A stretch of DNA of 64,000 nt from Pancytospora philotis (Eukaryota > Microsporidia). The stretch's first letter is position 1; each line of letters opens with the position of its first letter. The notes beneath the pieces are model-generated. The model worked only from the letters and a program-made list of their open reading frames with translations. It was not told the origin of the DNA and ran no database searches. Below are positions 47,241 through 55,988 of the stretch, piece by piece. The DNA lies in the NCBI GenBank assembly GCA_023647555.1, contig JALRLY010000271.1:1-64000 (forward strand), read 5' to 3'. Position numbers and translations under genes: made by a program.

Positions 47241-50018
47241 TTATCCCCTGCTGGGCAGCTCAGCCCGGCTCGCAGCAGATCTCTGCTTAGAGCGGTACAG
47301 CACGTGCTCGACTAAAATTGCCAGTAGCTTGGGCCGCGTGATCTGCGCCTTAAAGACATCACACGGATTTAGGCTCTTATCATTATAGTCGACGCCTGCT
47401 ATGTTTCTGATTCTATCCTTCGTCGATTGGCTACCGTCATCCATCTCATTCAACTTCAACGGGCCGAGCCAGGCGTATCTGCCGTGTTCATGGTTGCGAT
47501 AATGCACATAGTCGCCATAGTACATGCCAGAGGACAGGTAAGCGTTGATCTTTTTGGCCCCAGAGCAAAGTGCCTCCGCATCCTCCGCAGAGGTGATCTC
47601 CTCAGCCTCGGGATCCGTGACGTTCGCTGCAGCGAGCGACTTCAGAACAGACTTGCCAGAAATATTCGAGTTGTCATACCTGTATGGAGCCTCTGCCGAT
47701 GCAGTAGAGTTGCGAGTATCTCTGATGAGAAGATCAATATCGCTAAGCGTAATAGCATCAAGATCATCGGAAAACTCACCTCTCGACTGCTCGTACATAA
47801 GCGTGGTGTAAAGCGTTATGAGTCTCGCAAGATGCTCGACTGCCCCACGGTTCTCACCGAAATGTGCGTCAGATGACAGAAGATGCAATAACGTCTCGGG
47901 GGTCTGTTTGGGATTCATCGCCTGGAGGAAGGCAAAGATATTCGCGCGCGGATCCTTTGAGAAAGTGTCCAGCAAACTACGGACGCTCCTATCTTTAGTG
48001 ATTTGATCTAAATCCGTGATATAATACTCGCCCATCGGATTGGACTTCGGTTCTCTGAAGATTAAGTCCAGCAGCTTAGGATTAGTTTTCTTGGTTACAG
48101 CTTTGAACTTCGTGCACAATTTGGTAAGATTCTGATTTTCGCTCGAATCGCAACCACGACTGTACAGTTCTAAGAAACTAACAAGCTCATTGCAAGCCAC
48201 GCTGTGGGGCGGCAGCACGAGTGATGCGTCGGCAGCTCTGAACCCAAGTTGCTTCTGCTGCGCCAGCTGGTCGAGCTCGAGCCCATGTTGCTTCAGCTGT
48301 TCGCTCTTCTGTTCAAGCCGTTCCTTCTTCTGTTCAAGCTGATCCCTCTTCTGCTCAAGCCGTTCCAGATAATGCTCCTGGTGCCAAATTCCCTGGTTCA
48401 GTTCATCCAGCTCCAGCACGAGCTCTCGTCTATTATCCATCTGTCGCTCCGTCACAGCCCTATCCAGCTCGGTAGGCTCAAGCAGTCGCAACCGCTTTTG
48501 CCCTCCAAATGGCTGGGAAACTGGGCCCTCAGAATCCAACGGCCTTTTAGGCGCAATGGGCTGTTCGTGCCTCTGCGAGATATCCGGGGCCTTACGACCC
48601 GCTTGCTGTACGAGCCTTCCTTGGCGCCGGTAGTGTGTTTCTACCTGTGGTGCTGCGGGGCTACCGGACCCTTCCAGAGATGCGGCTGTTTCAGCGCGAT
48701 CCTCATTGAAAGAGCTCGGCCCAGCGCTGAGCTGCTCCTGTGATGGCGCCTGAGACTCCAGCTGCCCTGGCTCTGAATGCTGTCTTTTCTCACCGGCCCG
48801 ATTCGCAAGCTCTTCATCAGCATGTCTCTGCGCATCGGCCTGCTTCTGCCTGTCAAGCGCATCGGCCTGTCTCTGTTCTGTGGCCCGCTTCTCGAACTCT
48901 TCAAGCTGCTTCTTCTCGGCAGCACGCAACTTTACTTCAGCCCGCTCATCAATATGTCTCTTCTTATCGGCCTGATTCTGCGCCGCAGAGAGCCTCTGTG
49001 CTTCCTCCTGCTTCGCAAGCGCATCAGCATGGCTCTTTTCATCAGCCAGCCGCTGCGCCTCGGCCCGCCGCTGCGTCTCGGTCCGCTCGTGCTCCTGCTT
49101 CGCAAGCTCATCAGCCTGCTTCTGCTTCATAAGGACTTCAGCCTGATTCTGTAGCTTCCTTTGCCGCTCTTCCTCGTCCTGCTGCTGCCTTTTCAGCTCA
49201 TCAGCCTGCCTCTGCTTCTCAAGCGCATCAGCCCGCCTCTGCTCTTCGGCCTGCCTCTGCTTCTCAAGCGCATCAGCTTGCCTCTGCCTGTAAAGTGCAT
49301 CGACCTCCCTTTGCCTGTCAAGCGCATCGGCCTGCCTCTGCTTCTCAAGTGCATCAGCTTGCCTCTGCCACTCAAGCGCATCGGCCCGCCTCTGCCTGTC
49401 AAATGCATCAGCTTGCCTCTTTCTCCGCTTCCCAAGCTCTTCAGCTAGCTCCTGCTGGAACTGCTGCTCCGCAGCACACTTCTCTAGCTCTTCAGCCTGC
49501 TTCCGTCGCTGCCTCTGCTGATCTTCGTTCAGCTGCCTCTGCCTGTCAAGTGCATCAGCTTGTCTCTGCCTCTCAAGCTCTTCAGCCTGCTTCTGCTGGT
49601 GCCTCTGCTTCGCAGCCAACTTCTCTAGCTCTTCAGCCTGCTCCTGTCGCTGCTTCCGCTGATCTTCGTCCAGCTGCCTATCCCTTTCAAGCGCATCGGC
49701 CTGCTTCTGTAGCCGCTTTCTTTGCTCCTCTTCATTCTGCTGCACGGGCGGCACGGGATGCGGCTCTGGCCGCACAGGCTGCTTAGACGCGACCTCGTAG
49801 GAAAAACTCGGCACTATGTCAAGCTGCCGCTTGCTCTCCGCAGTCGGCGTAGAACTGCTCGCGGCCGGCGTGGCGGCGGGCGTTGCTTCAGTCGGCGCAG
49901 CGGTTGCTGCAGGCGCGTCCGCGTAGTAGCGGTTGTAGCCCCAGTAGCAACCAACCGAGATGGTAACAAGCGTTAGAGTACCGGTTATTCCAACGGCGTA
50001 CGCTTTCATCGAAGCCAT
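47241..50018 (-). CDS. Membrane-anchored long coiled-coil protein with Arg/Gln/Ala-Asp-Ala-Leu repeats
   Basis: 925 residues from the ATG at 50018, which is directly preceded by CCC. A hydrophobic segment at about 6-25 (AVGITGTLTLVTISVGCYWG) is a signal anchor or signal peptide. Then a Thr/Pro/Ala stretch (about 32-65) and a very long charged coiled coil (about 90-560) built from short repeats of the type QRQADALEKQ or RQRQADALDR. The C-terminal 350 residues (about 575-925) form a distinct non-repetitive helical domain with few Cys (ACNELVSFLELYSRGC). I do not recognise the domain. Candidate spore-wall, polar-tube-associated or surface fibrous protein; that is inference from layout only. Confidence 0.72.
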   Translation of the reverse strand: MASMKAYAVGITGTLTLVTISVGCYWGYNRYYADAPAATAAPTEATPAATPAASSSTPTAESKRQLDIVPSFSYEVASKQPVRPEPHPVPPVQQNEEEQRKRLQKQADALERDRQLDEDQRKQRQEQAEELEKLAAKQRHQQKQAEELERQRQADALDRQRQLNEDQQRQRRKQAEELEKCAAEQQFQQELAEELGKRRKRQADAFDRQRRADALEWQRQADALEKQRQADALDRQREVDALYRQRQADALEKQRQAEEQRRADALEKQRQADELKRQQQDEEERQRKLQNQAEVLMKQKQADELAKQEHERTETQRRAEAQRLADEKSHADALAKQEEAQRLSAAQNQADKKRHIDERAEVKLRAAEKKQLEEFEKRATEQRQADALDRQKQADAQRHADEELANRAGEKRQHSEPGQLESQAPSQEQLSAGPSSFNEDRAETAASLEGSGSPAAPQVETHYRRQGRLVQQAGRKAPDISQRHEQPIAPKRPLDSEGPVSQPFGGQKRLRLLEPTELDRAVTERQMDNRRELVLELDELNQGIWHQEHYLERLEQKRDQLEQKKERLEQKSEQLKQHGLELDQLAQQKQLGFRAADASLVLPPHSVACNELVSFLELYSRGCDSSENQNLTKLCTKFKAVTKKTNPKLLDLIFREPKSNPMGEYYITDLDQITKDRSVRSLLDTFSKDPRANIFAFLQAMNPKQTPETLLHLLSSDAHFGENRGAVEHLARLITLYTTLMYEQSRGEFSDDLDAITLSDIDLLIRDTRNSTASAEAPYRYDNSNISGKSVLKSLAAANVTDPEAEEITSAEDAEALCSGAKKINAYLSSGMYYGDYVHYRNHEHGRYAWLGPLKLNEMDDGSQSTKDRIRNIAGVDYNDKSLNPCDVFKAQITRPKLLAILVEHVLYRSKQRSAASRAELPSRG
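48750..49740 (-). repeat. Degenerate short tandem repeats encoding the coiled coil
   Basis: Repeating units around CTCAAGCGCATCGGCCTGCC (plus-strand sense) recur many times with small changes, encoding ADALEKQRQ-type heptad/decad units. Length changes by slippage or unequal exchange are likely. Confidence 0.65.
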
Positions 50019-50233
50019 GGGCGCCAAATCCCACTGGCTTTTATGTACCGTTCCTGATCCTCCTTTTTAAAAAGGAGTACGCGCCAATTAAATTGCTGGA
50101 GGGCGAAGCGATTCGCCCGAAATTGAACGGCCTGCTCAAAAGGAGAAGCCCAATAATGTTGCCACCATGCGTGCTTGAATGGCACTCGGCTTACAAGTCT
50201 TACGCATAGAAGTGCGCAGAAATTCCGTTTCAT
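50006..50233 (-). CDS. Possible 75-residue basic, Trp-rich protein
   Basis: The frame starts 19 nt after an AAATTTTT box (50253-50260 region) and ends inside the first codons of the next gene on the same strand, overlapping it by 13 nt. The product is basic with five Trp and an Arg/Val-rich N-terminus (FCALLCVRLVSR) that could be an organelle-targeting helix. A perfect 18-bp palindrome (50060-50077) lies inside. No family recognised. The A/T box and length make it plausible; composition is close to non-coding. Confidence 0.28.
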   Translation of the reverse strand: MKRNFCALLCVRLVSRVPFKHAWWQHYWASPFEQAVQFRANRFALQQFNWRVLLFKKEDQERYIKASGIWRPWLR

Positions 50234-50511
50234 TTATGAAAGCGAACGTTGTAAAAATTTGCTCAGTCTAGACTCAGTAAAATTTGCAGCAGCCGTCGTT
50301 ATAGCACCCTTGAGGCCAAAGGGATAATCATTGGCTGCTAACGCGCGTGCAAAAGTACTTTTAATCTTAGCGTAAAAATATTGGAGAAGCAGCCCATGCG
50401 CCATGGTGTGCTATAAATTTATTAACACTGGTGTGATTACAGGACAGCCGCACCGGCAAACAGCATTTCTTTAGCTGGAATAATCGGTACAAGCCGAGGC
50501 CCCGCTCCCAA

Positions 50512-51786
50512 CTACTGGAGCGCTGTTTTAGCGCGCACGCTGCTCTCCACAACCGGCGCCTCCTCATACGCCGCAAGCCCGATGCAGCAGTATCTGTAAT
50601 AGTCCCGCACGTTCACCACGCTGTCATTGATGAGCGCATCGCACAGGCGTGTGTGGAAGGCGCGATCGTAGCTAATGGCGACGGGCACCGCTGCGATGCG
50701 GTGCAAATAGTTGCTGGAGCTTACAACAGCCTCTATGCTCTCAGCGAGCCTCGAGCTCCAGGTGTGCACGTCTATGATCTTGCACAGGACGACTGCGGCC
50801 TTGCTGCGTACATCAGCCACGCGGTCCCGCAGCCTGCTGAACAAGTAGTCGGCCAGGGACTCGCTGATGTCGGAATCGCCGATCTTAGTCTCCACGAGCT
50901 CGAGAATCTCGTAGCTGCGGCGCCAGCTGAGCGTCCCGTTCTCCTCCGTGATCAGCGGCACGGCGATCTGCTTAAACAGATTGCCCTTCAGGCCAAATAC
51001 CGCGCGCCGCACTTCCCAGCTCGGATCGCATGCGATCGCCCGCAGCTCCTCAGGATCGGTAATTTGGTCGATCACATTCGCCAGGTAGGCCACGCGCACC
51101 TGGCTCGACGGGTCCTGCCGCAGACACGAGTGTTCCAGCGAGCAGAGACGCTGCGCAACCTGCAGACGCACGAACTCTATGCGGTCGCCCACCAGCCTCT
51201 CGGTTATCAGCGCCCGGTCGTCCCGGCTGAAGCGGTCCATAAGCACCGCGATGCGCAGACGCACGCGCCACGCATCCGTTCTGAGCAGCTTTTCAAGCAG
51301 ATACGCGCCGTCCGCGGCCCGCACAGCGAGAATGTCGACGGCCAGCATCTGCCAGGACACGAACTGCTTGGCGCACAGCGCACCGGCGATCTCGAGCAGC
51401 TCGTCGTCGTCAAAAGGGCTGTCCTCGGCGATCGAGTCAACGGCGGCGCGTACCACCGCCAGAATATCGTCGCCGAGGCTCTTCAGCAGGATGGCCCGGC
51501 GGTCGGCGGGCGGCAGCCCGCTGGAGAGCCGCGGCACGCTCATCCGCTGCAGATAGAACCGGCTGTTCTGCAGGCTCTTGACGTATTCTATGTCGTTCAG
51601 GCTGTCCAGCACGCTCCGTATCAGCTGCACGGCCGCCTCGTGGCGCTCCAGCAGGAGAAGGTTGAGGACCGGCAGCATCTCCCTGCTCGGCCCGTTTTCT
51701 ATAATGGTCTGCAGCACCTCGTCCGTCAGCTGCTCCGTGGCGCCCACCAGGTGCTGGAGCTCCTTCGGATCGTTGGCCAGGCCCAT
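50512..51786 (-). CDS. TPD3: HEAT-repeat protein, PP2A scaffold subunit A-like
   Basis: 424 residues made of about 10-11 HEAT repeats of roughly 39 residues. Diagnostic-looking segments: AWRVRLRIAVLMDRF (compare 'WRVRY.vA..f..l'), SWEVRRAVFGLKGNL, and the last repeats with SSNYLHRIAAVPVAI (compare 'd.nYL.R.t.l..i') followed by NDSVVNVRDYYRY (compare 'D.v.NVRfnvak'). The family normally has 15 HEAT repeats (about 590 residues), so four to five repeats are missing. The scaffold holds the PP2A catalytic and B subunits. An AAAATTTTT box lies 5 nt upstream. Confidence 0.75.
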   Translation of the reverse strand: MGLANDPKELQHLVGATEQLTDEVLQTIIENGPSREMLPVLNLLLLERHEAAVQLIRSVLDSLNDIEYVKSLQNSRFYLQRMSVPRLSSGLPPADRRAILLKSLGDDILAVVRAAVDSIAEDSPFDDDELLEIAGALCAKQFVSWQMLAVDILAVRAADGAYLLEKLLRTDAWRVRLRIAVLMDRFSRDDRALITERLVGDRIEFVRLQVAQRLCSLEHSCLRQDPSSQVRVAYLANVIDQITDPEELRAIACDPSWEVRRAVFGLKGNLFKQIAVPLITEENGTLSWRRSYEILELVETKIGDSDISESLADYLFSRLRDRVADVRSKAAVVLCKIIDVHTWSSRLAESIEAVVSSSNYLHRIAAVPVAISYDRAFHTRLCDALINDSVVNVRDYYRYCCIGLAAYEEAPVVESSVRAKTALQ

Positions 51787-51791
51787 GAGGG

Positions 51792-51800
51792 AAAATTTTT
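51792..51800 (-). promoter_or_regulatory. AAAATTTTT box of the PP2A-A-like gene
   Basis: 5 nt before the ATG at 51786. Confidence 0.6.
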
Positions 51801-51986
51801 AGCCTAGCTTCCTCAGCACTTCCCGGGAAGCCTTAAAAGCCTTAATGGCGCGATCAAGTTTTTGCCAAAGTTTAACATGTTTAATCGCATCGGCTGGTTG
51901 AATTAAATAGCACAAAATAATATTTACGTACAGAATAAGTTTTGTCTATTATTTTTGCACGAAATAAAGCTAGAGCCTATTTATAA

Positions 51987-53111
51987 CTAGTTTAATAGAG
52001 CGGCTACTATCGCACGATAATCTTCGAGGCTGCGCGATGCGTGTATCGCATCTCTGATTACATCGAGGCCCAGCTTGCCGATCTGCTCTCGGGCCGCGTC
52101 TCTGTACACTGCAAAGTTCTCGCACTGCGCTTCCAGGATATCGAGCGGATCCTCGTCGGCAGCCTTGACCACTAAGCAGCCATCAGGAACAGTCAAGCCG
52201 CGCTGCCCGATGAGAATGAGCTTCACCCAGCAGTGCTGCTTGGCACTCCAGCTGAGCGCGGCTAGCACATCCCTGCTGAGCTGGTGGGCCTTCGTTACCA
52301 CGAGGAAAGAGCGCAGGACATCGACGCAGCCCTGCGCATCGTAGCGCTCGAGCGCGGCGTCGGTCTGCGCCCTGGCAAAGCAGCTTATCTCGTCAGAGTA
52401 GCCGCTGAACGCGTGGTCAAGGTCGTGCAGCGTAAGCAGCGTGTCGCGCACCTTCTCGGACGACACGGGCCCCTTGTTAACCGGCGCGTAGTTGTCCCCC
52501 TCGAGGTCGTACTCGTCGATGCGGCTCTCGGAGCGCCCGATGCGCTTGATGAAGCCGGCATTCGGCTCGATGTACACGAGGTCGCCCTCGTTGATCTTGG
52601 CCACGGCCTCGCGCATGTGCTTCTCGAGCTGCAGCGTCTGCCGGCCCTTCGCCGACCCGATCACCATCGAGAAGCCTTTCACAGCGTCCGCATCGTCCCT
52701 GTGCATCTGTATGCTGAGCACCTCGCCCTCGAAGACCGTTACGGCCTTGGTGAACCGGATGTTGGCGGCGGTGCGCACCGCGTCGTCCGCGTCCGCTATC
52801 TCCTCGGCCCCGACAACCTTCACGAACCCTTCGATGCTGCTCACCAGGTTGGTGCACACGGCCTCGTCTCCGAGCAGCAGCGCGCTGCTGACGTAGGGGC
52901 TGCTGCAGAACATCTCCAGGGCCGCCTTGGCCTGCGTGTTCTGCACCATGCGGTCCGAGGCCCGGGCCTTCGAGAGCTCCTGCGCCAGAATCTTGGCGAT
53001 GTCCTTTGCGCTCGTGTCTTTGCTGTCCTTCGCGGTGCATGCCTTCTTGGGGACGCTGGCGTCCTCATCCGACGGCGCGCTCTTCTTCGGCGTGGTCTTT
53101 TTCTCTCTCAT
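51987..53111 (-). CDS. RuvBL1 (Rvb1)-like protein lacking ATPase motifs
   Basis: 374 residues from the ATG at 53111. The inserted OB-like domain II and its exit strand are clearly RVB1: VFEGEVLSI (127-135), then INEGDLVYIEPNAGFIKRIGR (173-193), EYDLEGDNYAPVNKG (200-214) and LLTLHDLDHAF (225-235); compare Rvb1 GDVIYIEANSGAVKRQGR, FDLEAEEYVPLPKG and TLHDLDVAN. The AAA+ core is eroded. Where Walker A GPPGTGKT should stand there is LLLGDEAVCTNLV (78-90). Where Walker B FIDEVHMLD should stand there is FLVVTKAHQLS (269-279). The sensor and arginine-finger regions are also unrecognisable. The N-terminus is basic. It is probably a non-catalytic paralogue or subunit of a Tip60/INO80/SWR1 or R2TP-type assembly. 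Confidence 0.75.
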   Translation of the reverse strand: MREKKTTPKKSAPSDEDASVPKKACTAKDSKDTSAKDIAKILAQELSKARASDRMVQNTQAKAALEMFCSSPYVSSALLLGDEAVCTNLVSSIEGFVKVVGAEEIADADDAVRTAANIRFTKAVTVFEGEVLSIQMHRDDADAVKGFSMVIGSAKGRQTLQLEKHMREAVAKINEGDLVYIEPNAGFIKRIGRSESRIDEYDLEGDNYAPVNKGPVSSEKVRDTLLTLHDLDHAFSGYSDEISCFARAQTDAALERYDAQGCVDVLRSFLVVTKAHQLSRDVLAALSWSAKQHCWVKLILIGQRGLTVPDGCLVVKAADEDPLDILEAQCENFAVYRDAAREQIGKLGLDVIRDAIHASRSLEDYRAIVAALLN

Positions 53112-53443
53112 TGAATGGGCACTGCACAGGTGCGCGTTTTGTGGCTGGGCCAAAGGAGTTAGTACGAGCGTATTAAGATCAAAGAGAAGGCTTGGATGTA
53201 TTCCTAGTAAGTAAACATTAGGCATTCACACAGCTGATCTATACGGTCGTTTACCAAGCCTTCTGATATGATGCAAGCAAAATCATCTACTCATTCAGTC
53301 AAAGCTCAGCATTTATGTCTCTACATTCTTGGCCATGGTTTAATTAGCAAATGCAGAGATTCAGAATACCATATTCAGCCTCTAAAGCCTGCTCTTCCGC
53401 CAGCACCGCCTGCAAAAAATGAACCAAAATTTTCGAGGCCGTT
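53112..53443. other. Intergenic region between divergent genes
   Basis: 332 bp. Carries CCC near the RuvBL1-like start and an AAAATTTT box at 53426-53433 before RRB1. No gene seen. Confidence 0.5.
53426..53433 (+). promoter_or_regulatory. AAAATTTT box of RRB1
   Basis: 10 nt before the ATG at 53444. Confidence 0.6.
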
Positions 53444-54442
53444 ATGGCCAAGAACGCGGCGGGCGCTAACACAGAGAATCTGCGCGATGAGGACTTCAGC
53501 TCCGAGGACATGGAGACGCACAAGCCCGGGGCTGCCGAGGAGGGCGAGATGGACGTGGACGAGCGCGCGTACGTGCTGATGGAGTACATCAATCTGGAGT
53601 GGCCCGCGCAGAGCATCGTGGCGGTCGGCCCCAGGCTCTACTTCGGCACGAATCCTGCGACGGCGGAGAGCAGCTGCGAGCTGATTGAGATCGATCTGGA
53701 GAATGCCGACTACACCAACCTGTCGTACAGAGACGCGAAGATCGGCCGCTTTGTTAACAAGATACGCCACCACGACGGCAGATTGTACGCGCTCTCCGAT
53801 GCGCATCTCACCGTGTACGGCACCGATTTGAAGCAGCTGGCGGAGGTGCAGGACAGCTTTGCGTACGGACTGTGCGTTACTGCCGATGCTGTCTTCGCCG
53901 GTACGTCCGACGGGCGGCTTGTCGTGTACGACCACTCCCTGAACGTGCTGAGCAGCGGCAAGCTGCATCGCCGCGGAATTGAGGCCATCGAGGCGCAGAA
54001 CGGGCTCGTCTACACCGGCTCGATCGATGGCACACTCAAGGTCAGCAATGGCGCGCACGAGGTCCTGCATACCATCGAGAACGGAGCCGAGATCAACTGC
54101 ATGGCTATCAATGGTAACAAGCTGGTGTACGGGGATGACAACTCTGTGATCCACCTTGTGAGCCTCGACACCTTCGAGCGCGAGGCCATCTCCTGGCACA
54201 ACACGCCCATAACAGCGCTCAAGTGGAAGGACAGCGATGTGTTCGTGAGTGCCTCTGACGAGCAGGTCTGCGTCTGGGACACCTCGCTGGACGAGGAGTG
54301 GGACTACCACAAGTACCTTCTGTTCGTCCACCAGGGGCAGAAGTACTACAAGGATATTGCGCTTTTGGGCGATGTAGTCGTTACGAGCTCGATCGATGGG
54401 CTCTGCTGCTTCACGCCTGTTTCCTTCACGGAGGTTGAATAA
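53444..54442 (+). CDS. RRB1: Rrb1/GRWD1-like WD40 ribosome assembly chaperone
   Basis: 332 residues. An acidic N-terminus (10-40) precedes a compact WD40 propeller. Seen: YVLMEYINLEWPAQSI (43-58; family 'Y.ml..l...WP.lSfD'), YFGTNPATAESSCEL (family 'vaGTqa......n.l'), WHNTPITALKWKDSDVFVSASDEQVCVWD (a classic blade) and the signature LLFVHQGQKYYKDI near residue 287, as in GRWD1/Rrb1 (LLFVHQGQ.dikE). Rrb1 escorts ribosomal protein uL3 to pre-60S particles in the nucleolus. It is shorter than yeast Rrb1 (about 510 residues). Confidence 0.88.
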   Translation: MAKNAAGANTENLRDEDFSSEDMETHKPGAAEEGEMDVDERAYVLMEYINLEWPAQSIVAVGPRLYFGTNPATAESSCELIEIDLENADYTNLSYRDAKIGRFVNKIRHHDGRLYALSDAHLTVYGTDLKQLAEVQDSFAYGLCVTADAVFAGTSDGRLVVYDHSLNVLSSGKLHRRGIEAIEAQNGLVYTGSIDGTLKVSNGAHEVLHTIENGAEINCMAINGNKLVYGDDNSVIHLVSLDTFEREAISWHNTPITALKWKDSDVFVSASDEQVCVWDTSLDEEWDYHKYLLFVHQGQKYYKDIALLGDVVVTSSIDGLCCFTPVSFTEVE

Positions 54443-54713
54443 CATCCAGCGTTTTAGTAAATCTACTTTATTTCAGCTTTTAGCATTGCAGCATTTGCGT
54501 AGGATTAGTTCTAATAAGGGTACGTGAACGCTCTAGTGCTGTTTTCAAAGAGAAAGCCTAAGATGAGCATAGGAAATTTATAAAACTGACATGAGCCATT
54601 TCTGTTACTAGCACAACATCCCACTCATACACAAACCTCTAATATTATTCCTCCTCACCACACAAACCAATGCCAGCTGCGCTCCGTTGCCCGCCCTTCC
54701 CTTTTCGCCCTGC

Positions 54714-54722
54714 AAAAATTTT
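54714..54722 (+). promoter_or_regulatory. AAAAATTTT box of CBF5
   Basis: 19 nt before the ATG at 54742; supports this start over the longer open frame from 54670. Confidence 0.6.
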
Positions 54723-54741
54723 AACGGAACAGCACCCAGTT

Positions 54742-55776
54742 ATGAATTGCCAGTACTACGACAGCGCGCTGCTGCTGAAGGACGCCGACTCGATGGTCGT
54801 TAAGAGCACCGACTACGCCCCCAGCGGCCACGGCACGTACCCGCAGAACAGGCCCATGAGCGAGTATCTGAAGTACGGCGTAATCACCATCGACAAACCG
54901 TCCAACCCGTCGTCTCACGAGGTCGTGACGTGGGTCAAGAACATCCTCGAGTGCGAGAAGACCGGCCACTCGGGCACGCTCGATCCCAAGGTGACCGGCG
55001 TCCTCGGCATCTGCCTCAACAGAGCGACGCGGCTCACCAAGAGCCAGCAGAACGCAGGCAAGACCTACGTGTGCGTCATCGAGTTCAACAGCGAGACGAC
55101 GCGCGAGAAGTTCCAGCAGGCCTTGGAGTTCCTGACCGGCCACCTTTTCCAGCGGCCGCCGCTGATGTGCGCCGTCAAGCGCGACCTGCGCCTGCGCTGG
55201 ATCTACGGGATCAAGGTGGTCGAGTTCGAGCCGAAGCGCGCGCTGTTCGAGGTGCGCTGCGAGGCCGGCACGTACATCAGAACGCTGTGCACGCACATCG
55301 GGCTGCAGATCGGCTGCGGCGCCGTGATGGCCGGGCTGCGGCGCGTCCAGAGCGGGTACGTCACCGAGAAGGAGTGCGTTACGCTGCACGATGTGCAGGA
55401 TGCCTACCACGCGTACAAGACAACAAACGAGGAGAAGTACCTGCGCCGCGTGGTCAAGCCGATGGAGACCATCCTCACGCACTACCCGCGCATCATGATC
55501 AAGGACTCGGCGGTGAACGCCATCTGCTACGGCGCAAAGCTGACCGCCGCGGGCGTGCTCAAGTTCGATCGCAACCTCGACACCAACGAGCTCGCGGTGC
55601 TCATCACACCGAAGGGCGAGGCCGTTGCGCTTGTCACGCCGCTCGTGGCCTCGAGCCAGCTCAAGGACATCCAGTCCGGCGTGATCGCGAAGACCAAGCG
55701 TGTCATCATGGAGAAGGATCTGTACCCGCGCTGCTGGGGCATCATGGACGAGTACGAGATTCTGTCCGACCACTGA
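54742..55776 (+). CDS. CBF5: Cbf5/dyskerin, H/ACA pseudouridine synthase
   Basis: 344 residues from the ATG at 54742. The N-terminal dyskerin-like segment (LKYGVITIDKPSNPSSHEVVTWVK) leads into the TruB catalytic domain with HSGTLDPKVTGVLGICLNRATRL, where Asp of TLDP is the nucleophile, then KTYVCVIEF, FQRPPLMCAVKRDLRLRWIY and AGTYIRTLCTHIGLQIG. The C-terminal PUA domain begins near residue 250 (ILTHYPRIMIKDSAVNAICYGAKLTAAGV) and ends at YPRCWG. The KKE/D-rich tail of yeast Cbf5 is missing. Guided by H/ACA snoRNAs it modifies rRNA and is needed for rRNA processing. Confidence 0.97.
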   Translation: MNCQYYDSALLLKDADSMVVKSTDYAPSGHGTYPQNRPMSEYLKYGVITIDKPSNPSSHEVVTWVKNILECEKTGHSGTLDPKVTGVLGICLNRATRLTKSQQNAGKTYVCVIEFNSETTREKFQQALEFLTGHLFQRPPLMCAVKRDLRLRWIYGIKVVEFEPKRALFEVRCEAGTYIRTLCTHIGLQIGCGAVMAGLRRVQSGYVTEKECVTLHDVQDAYHAYKTTNEEKYLRRVVKPMETILTHYPRIMIKDSAVNAICYGAKLTAAGVLKFDRNLDTNELAVLITPKGEAVALVTPLVASSQLKDIQSGVIAKTKRVIMEKDLYPRCWGIMDEYEILSDH

Positions 55777-55969
55777 TTTTAATAAAATAGTTTGACTAAG
55801 CGTGTTTTGTGCAGTGTGTGGGTATAAGATGGTAAGAATATAATATTCGGGTTTTAAAACATCTAAAACTGCGTTTTCATTGAATAATGATGCACATTCC
55901 TTACATATAGCCGCGCACAGCAGCACCAGTCCGCTACCCACGTCCGCTCAGCAGCCGGCGGCCAAATAC

Positions 55970-55978
55970 AAAATTTTT
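55970..55978 (+). promoter_or_regulatory. AAAATTTTT box before the eIF3b-like gene
   Basis: 10 nt before the ATG at 55989, with CCCC in between. Confidence 0.6.
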
Positions 55979-55988
55979 GAAGTCCCCA

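Noticed and set aside
50060..50077. 18-bp perfect palindrome CTCCTTTTT/AAAAAGGAG
   Set aside because: Short, lies inside a possible small frame and has no partner element; chance cannot be excluded.
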